A stretch of 64,000 bases of DNA from Linum tenue (taxonomy: Eukaryota > Streptophyta > Magnoliopsida > Malpighiales > Linaceae), in assembly GCA_946122785.1 (NCBI GenBank), contig CAMGYJ010000011.1, forward strand, positions 6,882,001 through 6,946,000. Reading direction: 5' to 3'. Of this stretch, positions 54,261 through 64,000 are shown in pieces. The stretch's first letter is position 1. Each line of letters begins with the position of its first letter. The notes beneath the pieces are model-generated. The model saw only the letters and a list, made by a program, of their open reading frames with translations, made no database searches and was not told where the DNA came from. Position numbers and translations under genes: made by a program.

Positions 54261-55046
54261 ACCAAATTTTTGGGCAGAAAATAAAAAAAAAATTTATTTT
54301 ATTTATTTATTTTTTTATTTAAATCGATTTTTTCATAATGACAATTATACCCCTGCTTTGATTTTACACTAGGTCAACTCATCTAATAAAAAGTCATCAC
54401 AATCCTAGCTTCCTATTGGTTGGGGACTAGTGTTGTTACAATAACAACACAATGAGTGTTGTTATAGTAACCGGTCCCTGGTAAGGGTATTGGGGATTAG
54501 AAGAAATTAGATAATTAGATTTTTTTAATTTTTAATAAAAGTGATAACGAGGTGGAAACTTTAAAAGATTAAATTATTTTATTTTTTCCTTTTTTAATTG
54601 TCTTGTCATATATTTAACGGTGAACTATAAGAGTTGACCGCCACATAAGCAAAAGTTAACAGAGTTGGACGGAGAGTGACCGAACTTGAAGTATTCAATT
54701 AATTTTAGTGACCACGAATGGATTTAAATATTTTTAGTGACTAAACGTGAACATTTTTAGTAATCTCGGTGACCAACCTTGCAATTTACCCAAAAATGTG
54801 GAGTTAAAACTGTGAAATCTTGGTAAAGGATAAGAATTGAATGAAAACCCGTGAGGGTTTTCGTGCCCCAAAGGGCTTGTATATATACTCCAATCAAACA
54901 GGCTGTACAGTTCCTAATCTCTGTTTAACGGTAACAAACCAAAAATCAAAACTACAACCAATAATAAGAAGACAGTTGGCTATCTACAGTAATAATGGAA
55001 ATGGTAGTTGCTTAATGCAACGACGTCGCCTTGGCTCAGCTCCTCC

Positions 55047-55248
55047 AGTGCTTCCAGCGGCGGATCCAGGATAGGGTTGAGCACTGGGCCACATTTAAAA
55101 ATAGGAGAAAAGGGGTGGGCCATAACCCAACGAATACTGAAACTAACACCTAAAATCGAAATTTTATAAGTGTTATACTTGCTTCGCATCCAAAGGAGGG
55201 TTGGGCCGTGGACCGGGGCGGCCCCCTGGATCCTCCGCTGAGTGCTTC
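55047..55248. mobile_element. hAT-type MITE, 186 bp, 8-bp target duplication
   Basis: The element 55055-55240 begins CAGCGGCGGATCCAGG and ends, in reverse, CAGCGGAGGATCCAGG. Perfect 8-bp repeats AGTGCTTC flank it (55047-55054 and 55241-55248). The 59849-60179 LTR lacks it, which confirms the insertion. Confidence 0.93.
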
Positions 55249-55359
55249 TGAGGAAAACGACTACGTTTACACAAGCTCACAACAACCACCTCTGCTCGAC
55301 TTCTTCTTCTTCATTCTTCAATCTTCAATCTCTTATTTTGCACATCGTGATAGCCTCCC

Positions 55360-58300
55360 TCAAGCTGACGCATACAGATTATGTATGTTCAGCTTGGACA
55401 TCAAGAACTGGAGTCGAAACCTGCTAAGTCCTTTTGTAAACAAATCAACAATTTGATTCTCTGTATCCAGATGACTTAGACTGATAAGCTTGGATTGAAG
55501 AAATTGTCGAACAACGTGACAATCGATCTCTATATGTTTGGTCCTCGAAAGACCGGATTTCTGCAATGTAAATAGCAGATCGAACATCACAGAAGATCTG
55601 AAACAGGTTGTGGATGATCAATACTCAACTCATATATCAGTCTCTTAACCCAAACAAATGCACATGTAAGCTGAGCAAGAGCTCTATACTCAGCTTCAGA
55701 AGATGACCTTGAAATTGTTCCTTGTTTCTTTAACTTCCAAATTATCAAAGATTTTCCAAATGTAATGCAATACCTTGTTGTGGATCGCCTTGTATCTGGG
55801 CATGATGCCCAATCTGAATCACAGTATCCTTGTAAGAGAAGACTTGAATGAGATGGATATAGTAAACCTTGTCCTGGTTCATTCTTTAAATATGTAAGAA
55901 CTCTGTGAGCAAGCTAAAGGTGAGAAGCAGTTGGTGCAACTTGATATTGACAGAGTTGTTGTACTGCAAAGGTAATTTGAAGACGAGTTATGGTTAGGTA
56001 GTGAAGTGTCCCAACAATCTTCCTGTACAAGGTATGATCTTCAAGTAAAGGACCATCACCAGCAGTTAAATAGGTCTTCATGTCAATTGGGGTGACTACT
56101 GGTTTACTGTCTGCAAAACCAGTATCATGTAAAAGATCAGTGCAATATTTTTGTTGGCATATATGTAGACCCCCCCCCCTTTGATCTGGCAATCTCTAAG
56201 CCAAGGAAATAATGAAGACTGCCCAGATCACGAATTTTAAACTGTGAGTGAAGAAAAGTCTTCAGAGCAGCCATGCCTTGAGCATCATTGCCAGCAATAA
56301 TGATGTCATCGACATAAACCAATAAGACAGAAGTTCCTTGATCACTATGATGAATGAACAGAGAATAGTCACTGTGTGACTGAATATACCCAAAACTGAG
56401 TAAGGCTGAAGTCAATTTAGAGGACCATTGATGGGAAGCTTGTTTTAAACCATACAAAGACTTCCTTAGATGACAAACATCACCTGTTTGAGAGAGACTA
56501 GGTGGTAAGTCCATGTATACTTCTTCATCTAGATCCCCATGTAAGAATGCATTGCTTACATCAAGTTGATACATAGACCAGTCCTTGGCAACTGCAATGG
56601 CTAAAAGGGTCTTGATTGTGTTCAATTTGGCAACTGGAGAGTAAGTGTCAAGGAAATCCACTCCATGTATCTGAGTAAAGCCTTTGGCTACAAGCCTGAC
56701 TTTATACCTCTCAACTGATCCATCAGGATTATACTTGATAGTAAACACCCATATGCAGCTAATAGGTCTTTTCCCAGTAGGACAATGAACCACATCCCAA
56801 GTTCTATTAGCTACTAGAGTTTTTATCTCTTCATTCATAGCATTCCCCCATCTTTCATCCTGCATAGCCTCTTCAAAAGATTGAGGCAACAAAGTAGAAT
56901 CCGCATCGCATACATACTTCCTATATTCCACAGACAGTTGATCATAGGAAATGCATGCAACCAATGGATATGAGCGTTTGTCAGCGTTGGTATTTAGATT
57001 CAAGACATAATCTTGATATTTAACAGGAGGTCCAACATGTCTTGGTTGCTTATGAAGAGCAATAGGTAGGTATTGAGAAGTAGGAGAATGTATGGTCGGT
57101 GGTGGATGAGATGAGTAGGAGAAGAGATGCATGGTGCAAAAGGAGTGGTAGGTTGTGAAGGATACACAGGTTCTGGTGTCGGTTCTGAATCATGTGGTAC
57201 AAGGGGAGGAATTGGATAAGTTGGTGGAATGGGAAAGATTGTTTGCATAGGATGTGAAGAAGCAGAATTTTCTGCCGTAGGATTGGCAAGGGGGGGGGGG
57301 CAAGGAATAATATGCTCATGAAAGAGCACATATGTGGAAAAGAATACTTTTTGATCTGTTAGATCATAAAGTCTATAACCTTTAATGCCAGGTGGATATC
57401 CTAAAAAAACATAGGGTTTTGCTTGTGGTGAAAATTTGGTTATGTTATGTTCTGGTGTGCTAGCATAGCAAAGGCAACCAAATACATTTAGGTCAGATAG
57501 ATTAGGTGGTGAATCATACAACAACTCATAGGCTGTTTGATTCTTTAGAGCTAATGTAGGTAATCTATTGATGAGATAAACTCCATGAAGCACACAATAT
57601 GACCAGAATTTCAAAGGAAGGCAATATTGAAATTTAAGTGCCCTGGCCATATTCAAGATATGCTGATGTTTCCTTTCTACTCTAGAGTTCTGTTGTGGAG
57701 TTGCAACACATGACATTTGGTGAATGATGCCATATTGAGAATAAAACTCTGGCATGTGGAACTCAACTCCCTGATCTGATCTAATGATTTTGATGTGTTT
57801 GTTGTACTGTGTTTGAACAATAACACAGAAATTTTGCAATAAATTTCTAGCTTCACTCTTATGCTTCATATGATAAACCCAAACACACCTAAATCGATCA
57901 TCAACAAGAGTAAGGAAAAACTGATAACCATTGTAACTAATAGTGGCCAAAGGCCCCCAAATGTCGACATGAATGAGCTCAATATTGCTCTTTGCCACAG
58001 ACTGGCTTGAAGAAAAAGATAAATGTTTCTGTTTGGAAAGATGACAAACATTACAATGAGAGAAAGATTCTATAGTAATGTTTGGTATAGTCTTCTGTAA
58101 CTCTTTGGTTCGAAAAATGGAAGGATGGCCAAGTCTCCAGTGTCATAAATCAAAGGATTGTGGTGTAAGGTTCTGAGTCTTGATGGAATTAACAAGGGTA
58201 GTAGTGGCTTCTGGATGTATAGTAAGTTGGTAAAGTCCTCTAGTCTCTTAGGCAAAACCAATCCTCTTCCCGGTTTGAAGGTTCTGAATGTGACAAATGT

Positions 58301-59763
58301 TGGATTCAAAGGTAAGAGAGATTGGCATAGACTTAGTGAGTTTACTTATTGAGACTAGATTGAAAGAAAAGGCTGGAACCAACAAAACGTCATGAATGAC
58401 TAATCCATAAGAGAGTTTGACACTTCCACTATGTGTAGCAGGAGTTTTGGAACCATCAGGTAAGGTTATAAGTATCCCTTGAACGGTTCTATATATTATA
58501 AAGTTAGAAATAGAACAGGTGACATGATCAATGGCACCTGTATCTAGAAACCAAACACTGAAAAATTCCATTGGATGCTTGAGGAAGGATGTAGTTAAGG
58601 TGAATTTACTTGTAAAGTTGGGATTCATAGAGAGATGTTTACCGGTGGAGTTCACCATGGGAGATTGCTGTTGATTGACAGGACCCAAATTAGAACTTCC
58701 TGGAGCAATAGGTGAAGTTGGTGAAGCTGGGGGACTATACTGACCTAGGAGTCTCTACAGTCGACTGAGATCATCGTTGGTGAGCCTGATATTGGTGTAT
58801 CCATCATTGCATTCAGGCATACTCTTAGTTTCAGGCTTTGGTAAGATCCTAGTCCCTGAGGTATCCAGCCCTTGTAGTTGTGTCCAGCAAACCCCAGGAG
58901 ATCATCCTGGCTCCTTGTTCTTCCTTTTCAGTCTATAACAATCAGCAGTTACATGGTTGTCCTTTTTACAGTATCGATAGAACAATCCTCCTTTCACATT
59001 CTCTTTCCTTTTAGCTTGGATTACAGCAATCAGGGCTATAGAATCCACTTGAGATTCAGGGATTGGTTTTGGCAATCTGCCTCTCATGTTGTATGGCATA
59101 GTGGAAAGCAACATCCATGGAAGGAAGTGGTTGCATCATAAACAGATTGGTCCAAACACCACCATAAGCATCATTCAAACCAGTGATAAAACGAGTGACA
59201 AACTCATTCTCCCTATACTTTCTAACTATGGTCTTAGTAACACAAGGAATAGCTGAGTTTCGTGCTTGACTGGCGCACTCACAATTAGGTATAGGGAAGT
59301 ATTGATTGACAGATTTGTTACCTTGCTTCAGGGTATAAAGGGTTTTCTGCAAATCAGTGATTCTGATGTTGTCTGTCTGTCCAAAATGCTGCCTGAGATC
59401 TTCCCAAAGCAGCCTCGCATTATCCTGTGAAGAAACACTGTCAACCAAGCTTGGATCCAGGGAACCCAGAATCATGAAGTAAACCGCCGTATTGCTTTGT
59501 TCCCAAACTTCATAGCCTTCAAAAGATGGATTTGGAGCTGAAATCGACCCATTGATAAAACCCAGCTTGTTATTGCTTTTAAGAGCAACACGAACTGTTC
59601 TGCTCCATAGATTGTAGTTTGTCGTCCCTGTGAGCTTGATTGGAAACACCAATGACTCATTTGGGTTGATATAGTAGGGATTGGTAACGGTGCTCACAGT
59701 AGAAAGAGCACCAGAAGTAGTAGTAGAAGAAGAAGAAGAACTGGAAGAAGGAATAGTAGCCAT
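55360..59763 (-). pseudogene. Copia gag-pol, broken into several frames
   Basis: Successive minus-strand pieces follow Copia order. Gag runs from ATG 59763 (YYINPNESLVFPIKLTGTTN, NYNLWSRTVRVALKS) to about 59056. A degraded knuckle (FYRYCKKDNHVTADC, first Cys lost) lies near 58970. Next are protease (WFLDTGAIDHVTC) near 58550, integrase (VDIWGPL, RSDQGVEF, RVERKHQHIL) at 57998-57000, reverse transcriptase with YVDDIIIAG at 57132-56137, and RNase H remnants down to 55360. Stop codons and frameshifts separate the pieces, two of them beside G/C homopolymers at 56167 and 57291. It cannot make a full polyprotein. Confidence 0.88.
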
Positions 59764-60179
59764 TATGATTAAAGACTACCTAGAATCAAGAATGCGGGTA
59801 TGGTATTGGTACAGAAACCCTAGAGACCTTAACCAGACTATGATACCATGTGAAATCTTGGTAAATGATAAGAATTGGATGAAAACCCACGAGGGTTTTG
59901 GTTCCTCAAAGGTCTTGTATATATACTCCAATCAAACAGGTTGTACAGTTCCTAATCTCTGTTTAACGGTAACAAACCAAAAATAAAAACTACAACCAAT
60001 AATAAGAAGATATTTGGCTATCTACAGTAATAATGGAAATGGTACGTCGCCTTGGCTCAGATCCTCCAGTTCTTCTGAGTAAAACGACTCTGTTTACACA
60101 AGCTCAGATCAGCCACCTCTGCTCGACTTATTCTTCTTCATTCTTCAATCCTCAATCTTCAGTTCTGCACATCGTGATA

Positions 60180-61226
60180 AAAATAATTTGTGTCGATAAC
60201 TTATCCAAACAATCGTGAAAATCCAGATGAAATGCAATAGTCTCATGTTTAGCCTCCCAAGCAATTTCTGAAGTACATAGCATAGCTCCATCAGCATGAT
60301 TGTGTATCTTCTTGTGTTTATCATGTAGATACTCAGTAAACGAATCAATCAATCTTTATGCTCTCATTCTACATTAATAAACTCTATCAAATAGAGAATC
60401 AAAGACTAAAGCTCTCACTATAATTCATACTAGCTTTTTACCCGATCCCTTGGCTGGATGTAGTATCGGAAATTTACTCTTTGATTCTAACTTATATTAC
60501 CCGTTAACATGTATGCGGCGATGGCCAGATGTAGGTCAACAACACCATATACAATAATATGATGAAAAGTCATTATCCCATTGCATTACAAAAGAAACAG
60601 TAAAACATAAACACTATAATGGACAATCCAAACCAAGCCATTAGCCTTAAATATAGCCACTATTGCCATGCAACATGATGCCACTAGAGTGAACATGAAA
60701 AAACCAAAGAACGCTTACCTGGCTCCAATTATCGATGGTAAAAATGGAAGCCACCAAGAGATTTCATAAGAAACCCCAATTTGGATTGCCTTAGACCAAA
60801 AACCACAGTGACACCAAAGGCGATGGATCCCTGGCTGAGAAAACAAAAACCAGCAATGTCTAAATCAAGTCGATGGAATGTGTCGGCCAATTTTTTCTAA
60901 TAAATAGTTTTGTTAATTAAAATGTCAGGAAAAAAGAAATACAAAGCATGCATTTTGCTGTAGAAATCTCATATACAAACAAAAAACAGGGCAAACAATA
61001 TATCCCTGGATCACCAACACATAATAAGTTTTGTCAATATCCCTACCACTGTGAAATCCTACCAAATCACTTCTAACCACTCTGCTACACTAAACACACA
61101 GGTGACTTACAGCTCTGTACTTTCTATCTCTTCAATCTGTATATGTCAATCGGCATGAACCCTCCCCATTATCATGATTCTTATCCTTCTCGGCAGCAAA
61201 CACATTGATTGGTCCACTCTTACTTA
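60180..61226. other. intergenic, nothing recognised
   Basis: AT-rich spacer between the second Copia element and the hAT transposon terminus. Confidence 0.5.
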
Positions 61227-64000
61227 GTGATGGCAACGGGTCAGATTGGGGCGGGTACCACTAATCCCACGCCCTGCCCCGTCACCTTGAACAATGCCCC
61301 GCCCTGCCCCGTGCCCCGCGACGGGTCGGCACAATCTGACCCATGTTGTGCCCCGCGCGGGGCGGGTAAAACCCGCCCTGACCCATATCTGCAAATTATG
61401 TTCTAAACCAAGATTAACACCCACACTAACCCATGAATGACACCTGATGTAAGAAGTAATCAACTAAAATTCATAACATAAACATTCTCCAAATGAAGTT
61501 ATAACCAAAGTTTCACATGAGTAATCCCAACAAAAAGAAATAAAAATCTGCCAACACAATCTCAATCGTTCAAATTTGATTAACTAAGTTTCAAACTTAA
61601 TGAAATGAAAACACCCTCTTCCATAGATTTGTTCTTCCACTATCTCCTGGACAGATTACATCTCCTCAGCCTGCAAGCATCCCTCAAACAGCATGCATAC
61701 CTCTTCATCTAATCTTTATTTCCATTATCAACATCCTGAGGCAGCAGCAACAACAACAAAAGACAACTAAATAAATGGGCAATACTTCCATAACAAAAGA
61801 CAACTTGTGGTCGCACCAACAACAAAAGAACAAAACACAAACAACAACTCTATAACAAAACAAAAACCAACAGTACCTTTGTTTCATCAGAATCATGAAG
61901 GACTGTATCATGCTCGCTCTCCACTAATAACATAACATTGAAAACAATAAAAAATTAGAAATGCTACTAACTTTGTTTACATAAATAAGAACATATGCAA
62001 ATAGAATAAGTTAGTTTACCTTTTGAATTAGCACGCAACCAACTTTGGGCGCACATCAAAGCTTCTATGGTATTTGGTTTAAGCCTACTTCGATGAGGAG
62101 AAATGACGCGTCCACTAGTGCTAAAGGCAGACTCAGAGGCCACCGTAGAGACAGGAATAGCCAGAATATCTCTTGCAAGCTTGTGCAATATAGGATACTT
62201 ACCCTTGTTTGACTTCCACCAGCATAAAACATCAAAGTCGAGAGACTTGGCACAACTTCATCATCTAAATAACTGTCCAGATCTGACCTCACAGGTTTTC
62301 TTTTCTTTCGGGAAGCATACAAGTCAAATTTGCTGGCTAATGACCCCACAACACTTGCACCCTTCTGCTGACTGCTCAATTGACCACGACCATCATTCTC
62401 TTGTTCTTTCTCCCTTTCCTTCTCTTCATATTCTTCCACCAAATTACGACATATTCCATGAATCCTCTCCATCTCAAATTCACTATCCGTGCCATATATG
62501 TCAGGGAAATAACAATCAAGAACATCCATCTTGTACCGAGGATCGAGTATGGCTGCCACCGCCATCAAAACATGCACATCTGACCAATATTTCTCATATT
62601 TTTCCAACATTTCAGTGGCCATATGCTCTATCTTCTCAATCCCGCAAGTAACCCACTTCTTTATGGCCACCTTAATCTCACAAATCTCAGCAAAACACAA
62701 ATTTACAGTAGGATAGTTGGTTCCAGAAAAAAGTTTAGTGGTCTCGTAAAAAGACTCTAGTCTAGTACCGATCTCCTCTGTCATACGCCAATCAAGGTCA
62801 CTAGGCGAGCATTTGTATTTGCGCTCACAACTCTTTAAGCGACCAAAAACTTCCTTATACTTCAAAGCGGTGTTCAACATAAGAAAGGTTGAATTCCAAC
62901 GTGTTTCACAGTCAAGTTGGAGTTTCTTACCAGTGGGCTTTTTTAGTTGGTGAGCTGTTTCCTCAAATGTTTCCCATCTCTTTTGCGAGTGTGTCCAAAA
63001 CTGAACACTATCCCGTATCTTCTCTATGCCTTCCCCAATGATTTTCAGCCCTTCTTTCACTATTAGATTCAGAATATGCGCGCAGCAACGCATATGAATC
63101 ATACTCCCATTATGTAGAAGAGACTGCGTTGGAAGCTTCTCCATCATTCGATTCAACATCGAATCATTTGTTGAGCAGTTATCAACGGTGATGGCTGATA
63201 GCTTGCGGTCGATGTTCCAATCCAGCAAGCATTTCATCAAAGCTTCAGCAAGAACCTCACTTGTATGAGGGGCAGGTACATAAATAAACCTGTCATGTTT
63301 AAGTAAAGGTAATGAGTAGAAAGCAAACAACTTGTTCTTACTTGGAAACATAAATTTGTTCCTACTGCCACTGTGAAAGAATGGACAGAATATGCAATGG
63401 ACAAAATTTACAGCCTCGACAAAATTTATCTTATCTAACTTATTTAAACTAACCTATTATCTCAAAAGTTGCAGCCAATTAAGTAACAGACAAATTTGCA
63501 GCCTATAATATCAAAAGAAGAAGGAAAAAGAAGACTAAATTATGCATTAGCAATCAAACGGTATGGGGTACTGATTTAACTTAATTCTACTATTTGGTTG
63601 TTGAAATTCATAATGTTATATTAGAAAGTATCTTGGCTGAACTTATATGCATACGTTTCCAAAAAAAAGTAGATAAACTTCTAAGCACGAACAGAGTTTA
63701 GGTCATTAGGAAAATACCTGATAATTCGACTTTCCAAATTCCAGTTATTATCAATGTAATGTGCTGTGATAGCCATGAAACCCATCTTCTGAGAAGACGT
63801 CCACATGTCGGTAGTAACTGCAATACGACCTTCATTCCTCTCAAAAATTTTCTTTACTGCTTGCTTTTCAACATCATATATGAGAAGGCAATCCTTCCTA
63901 ATGGTGTTTCTTGTCACCATCTTGAAACAGGGGTTCAAACTCATGCAAAAACTCCTGAAACCTTCATGATCAACAATCCTTAGAGGATATTCATGCTTGA
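61227..64000 (-). mobile_element. hAT transposon, 3' part (continues beyond the window)
   Basis: At 61227 the plus strand reads TAGTGATGGCAACGGGTC followed by GC-rich GGGGCGGG and CGGGTAAAACCCGCC repeats, typical of the terminal region of plant hAT elements of the RICESLEEPER/Ac type. The transposase gene on the minus strand ends about 480 bp inside this end. The other terminus and the second copy of the expected 8-bp target duplication (candidate CTCTTACT at 61219-61226) lie outside the window. Confidence 0.65.
61709..63998 (-). pseudogene. hAT transposase, 5'-partial, one frameshift
   Basis: Four exons are visible: window edge to 63718, 63289-62020, 61923-61877 and 61735-61709, with GT-AG introns. 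The frame reads HEYPLRIVDHEGFR, TRNTIRKDC, ITVDNCSTND, MRCCAHILNLIVKEGL, WNSTFLML and, at the C-terminus, LARDILAIPVSTVASESAFS...GRVISPHRSRLKPNTIEALMCAQSWL, the hAT dimerisation domain. The N-terminal BED zinc finger should lie beyond 64000. hAT transposases cut and paste DNA using an RNase H-like core interrupted by a helical domain. One base is missing near 62238-62250, between VVPSL and DVLCWWKSN, because the exon length is one short of the phase its neighbours need. The rest is well preserved. It resembles both RICESLEEPER elements and domesticated relatives, but the frameshift and nearby terminus favour a transposon. Confidence 0.85.

Larger units (their letters stand above)
52235..54487. 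mobile_element. nested Mutator-like element, 2.2 kb, 9-bp target duplication
   Basis: The element 52244-54478 begins GGGACGGGATACAATAACAA and its other end, in reverse, begins GGGACCGGTTACTATAACAA. The arms pair over roughly 50 bp (CTGTTGTTAGGGTAACAAC / GTGTTGTTATTGTAACAAC). Perfect 9-bp repeats TGGTAAGGG flank it at 52235-52243 and 54479-54487. The interior holds GC-rich, gene-like sequence (about 52340-53000) and a simple-sequence satellite. No transposase. Confidence 0.88.
44657..54801. mobile_element. composite Mutator-like element, 10.1 kb, with three nested insertions
   Basis: Ends at 44667 (GGGTTAATTGCAAGC) and 54791 (in reverse, GGGTAAATTGCAAGG) are inverted repeats of about 230-300 bp. 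They share GTTTGATCACTCTC/GTTCGGTCACTCTC, GTCAACTCTAATAATTGACC-type and TTTACAATTTACACCTC/TTTAAAGTTTCCACCTC blocks. Perfect 10-bp flanking repeats AAAAATGTGG lie at 44657-44666 and 54792-54801. Inside are a foldback element (in the left arm), a Copia element and a second MULE (beside the right arm). Without these the element would be about 1.8 kb, carrying an LRR-kinase fragment. No transposase is present. Confidence 0.85.
54811..60179 (-). mobile_element. older Copia LTR retrotransposon, minus strand, defective
   Basis: LTRs lie at 54811-55352 (enlarged by a hAT MITE) and 59849-60179. They differ by numerous substitutions and a 17-bp indel near 55004-55020. On the coding strand the LTR runs TATCACG...TTTCACA, again TA...CA. 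The 5' LTR is followed by TGGTATCATAGTCTGG, a variant primer-binding site, and the 3' LTR is preceded by a purine tract (TTGAGGGAGGC). Flanks AAAAC and AAAAT match at four of five positions, a possible decayed target duplication. Confidence 0.9.

Noticed and set aside
61250..61380. CpG-island-like promoter
   Set aside because: The GC-rich direct and inverted GGGGCGGG words fit the subterminal region of a hAT element beginning at 61227.

Overview
This window is nuclear DNA from a flowering plant, most likely a eudicot. It is AT-rich, its genes are split by short GT-AG introns, and every recognisable protein belongs to a plant family. No ribosomal RNA, tRNA, CRISPR array or bacterial-type operon was seen. 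Four genes can be assembled with intact reading frames: two Ulp1-like (C48) cysteine-peptidase-family genes, one NAD-dependent epimerase/farnesol-dehydrogenase-like gene and one DUF829/TMEM53-like gene. Almost everything else is transposable-element DNA, gene fragments and broken genes.

Region 1-15 kb: a fragment of a class I trehalose-6-phosphate synthase gene (1.3-1.75 kb, +). Next comes a nearly intact FAR1-related/MULE-transposase-type gene (2.2-5.2 kb, -) with one nonsense codon and one single-base frameshift. Two Ulp1-like genes then lie tail to tail (6.2-8.0 kb, + and 8.9-11.2 kb, -). They share internal exon lengths and phases (90, 119 and 70 nt), so they are paralogues. The first has Ser where the catalytic Cys should be, while the second keeps His-Asp-Cys. 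A 341-bp Mutator-type MITE and a 1.6-kb terminal-inverted-repeat element carrying a gene fragment follow.

Region 15-30 kb: sparse AT-rich DNA with a Helitron helicase relic, a poly(A)-tailed retroinsertion with 9-bp target-site duplications (TSDs), an array of six short hairpin units, a decayed Copia element with its 3' LTR, and an F-box pseudogene. A second Mutator-type MITE follows, then a 2.6-kb Mutator-like element (MULE) with a 5'-truncated LINE nested inside it.

Region 30-37 kb: the only ordinary genic stretch. The farnesol-dehydrogenase-like gene (5 exons) and the DUF829 gene (7 exons, one GC-AG intron) lie on the minus strand.

Region 37-60 kb: a dense transposon nest. A truncated LINE (15-bp TSD) and a full-length LINE (17-bp TSD, intact ORF2) inserted 27 bp apart. 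Just after them lies a 10.1-kb composite MULE (10-bp TSD). It contains a 1.1-kb near-perfect foldback element, an LRR-kinase fragment, a Copia element with seemingly identical LTRs and an open 1516-codon polyprotein, and another MULE carrying an A/C-rich satellite. A second, older Copia element on the minus strand, itself carrying a hAT-type MITE in one LTR, follows directly.

Region 60-64 kb: the 3' part of a hAT-family transposon (minus strand). Its transposase reading frame has one frameshift and its 5' end lies outside the window.

Exon boundaries were worked out by eye from splice consensus, frame continuity and family knowledge. No alignment or database search was run.
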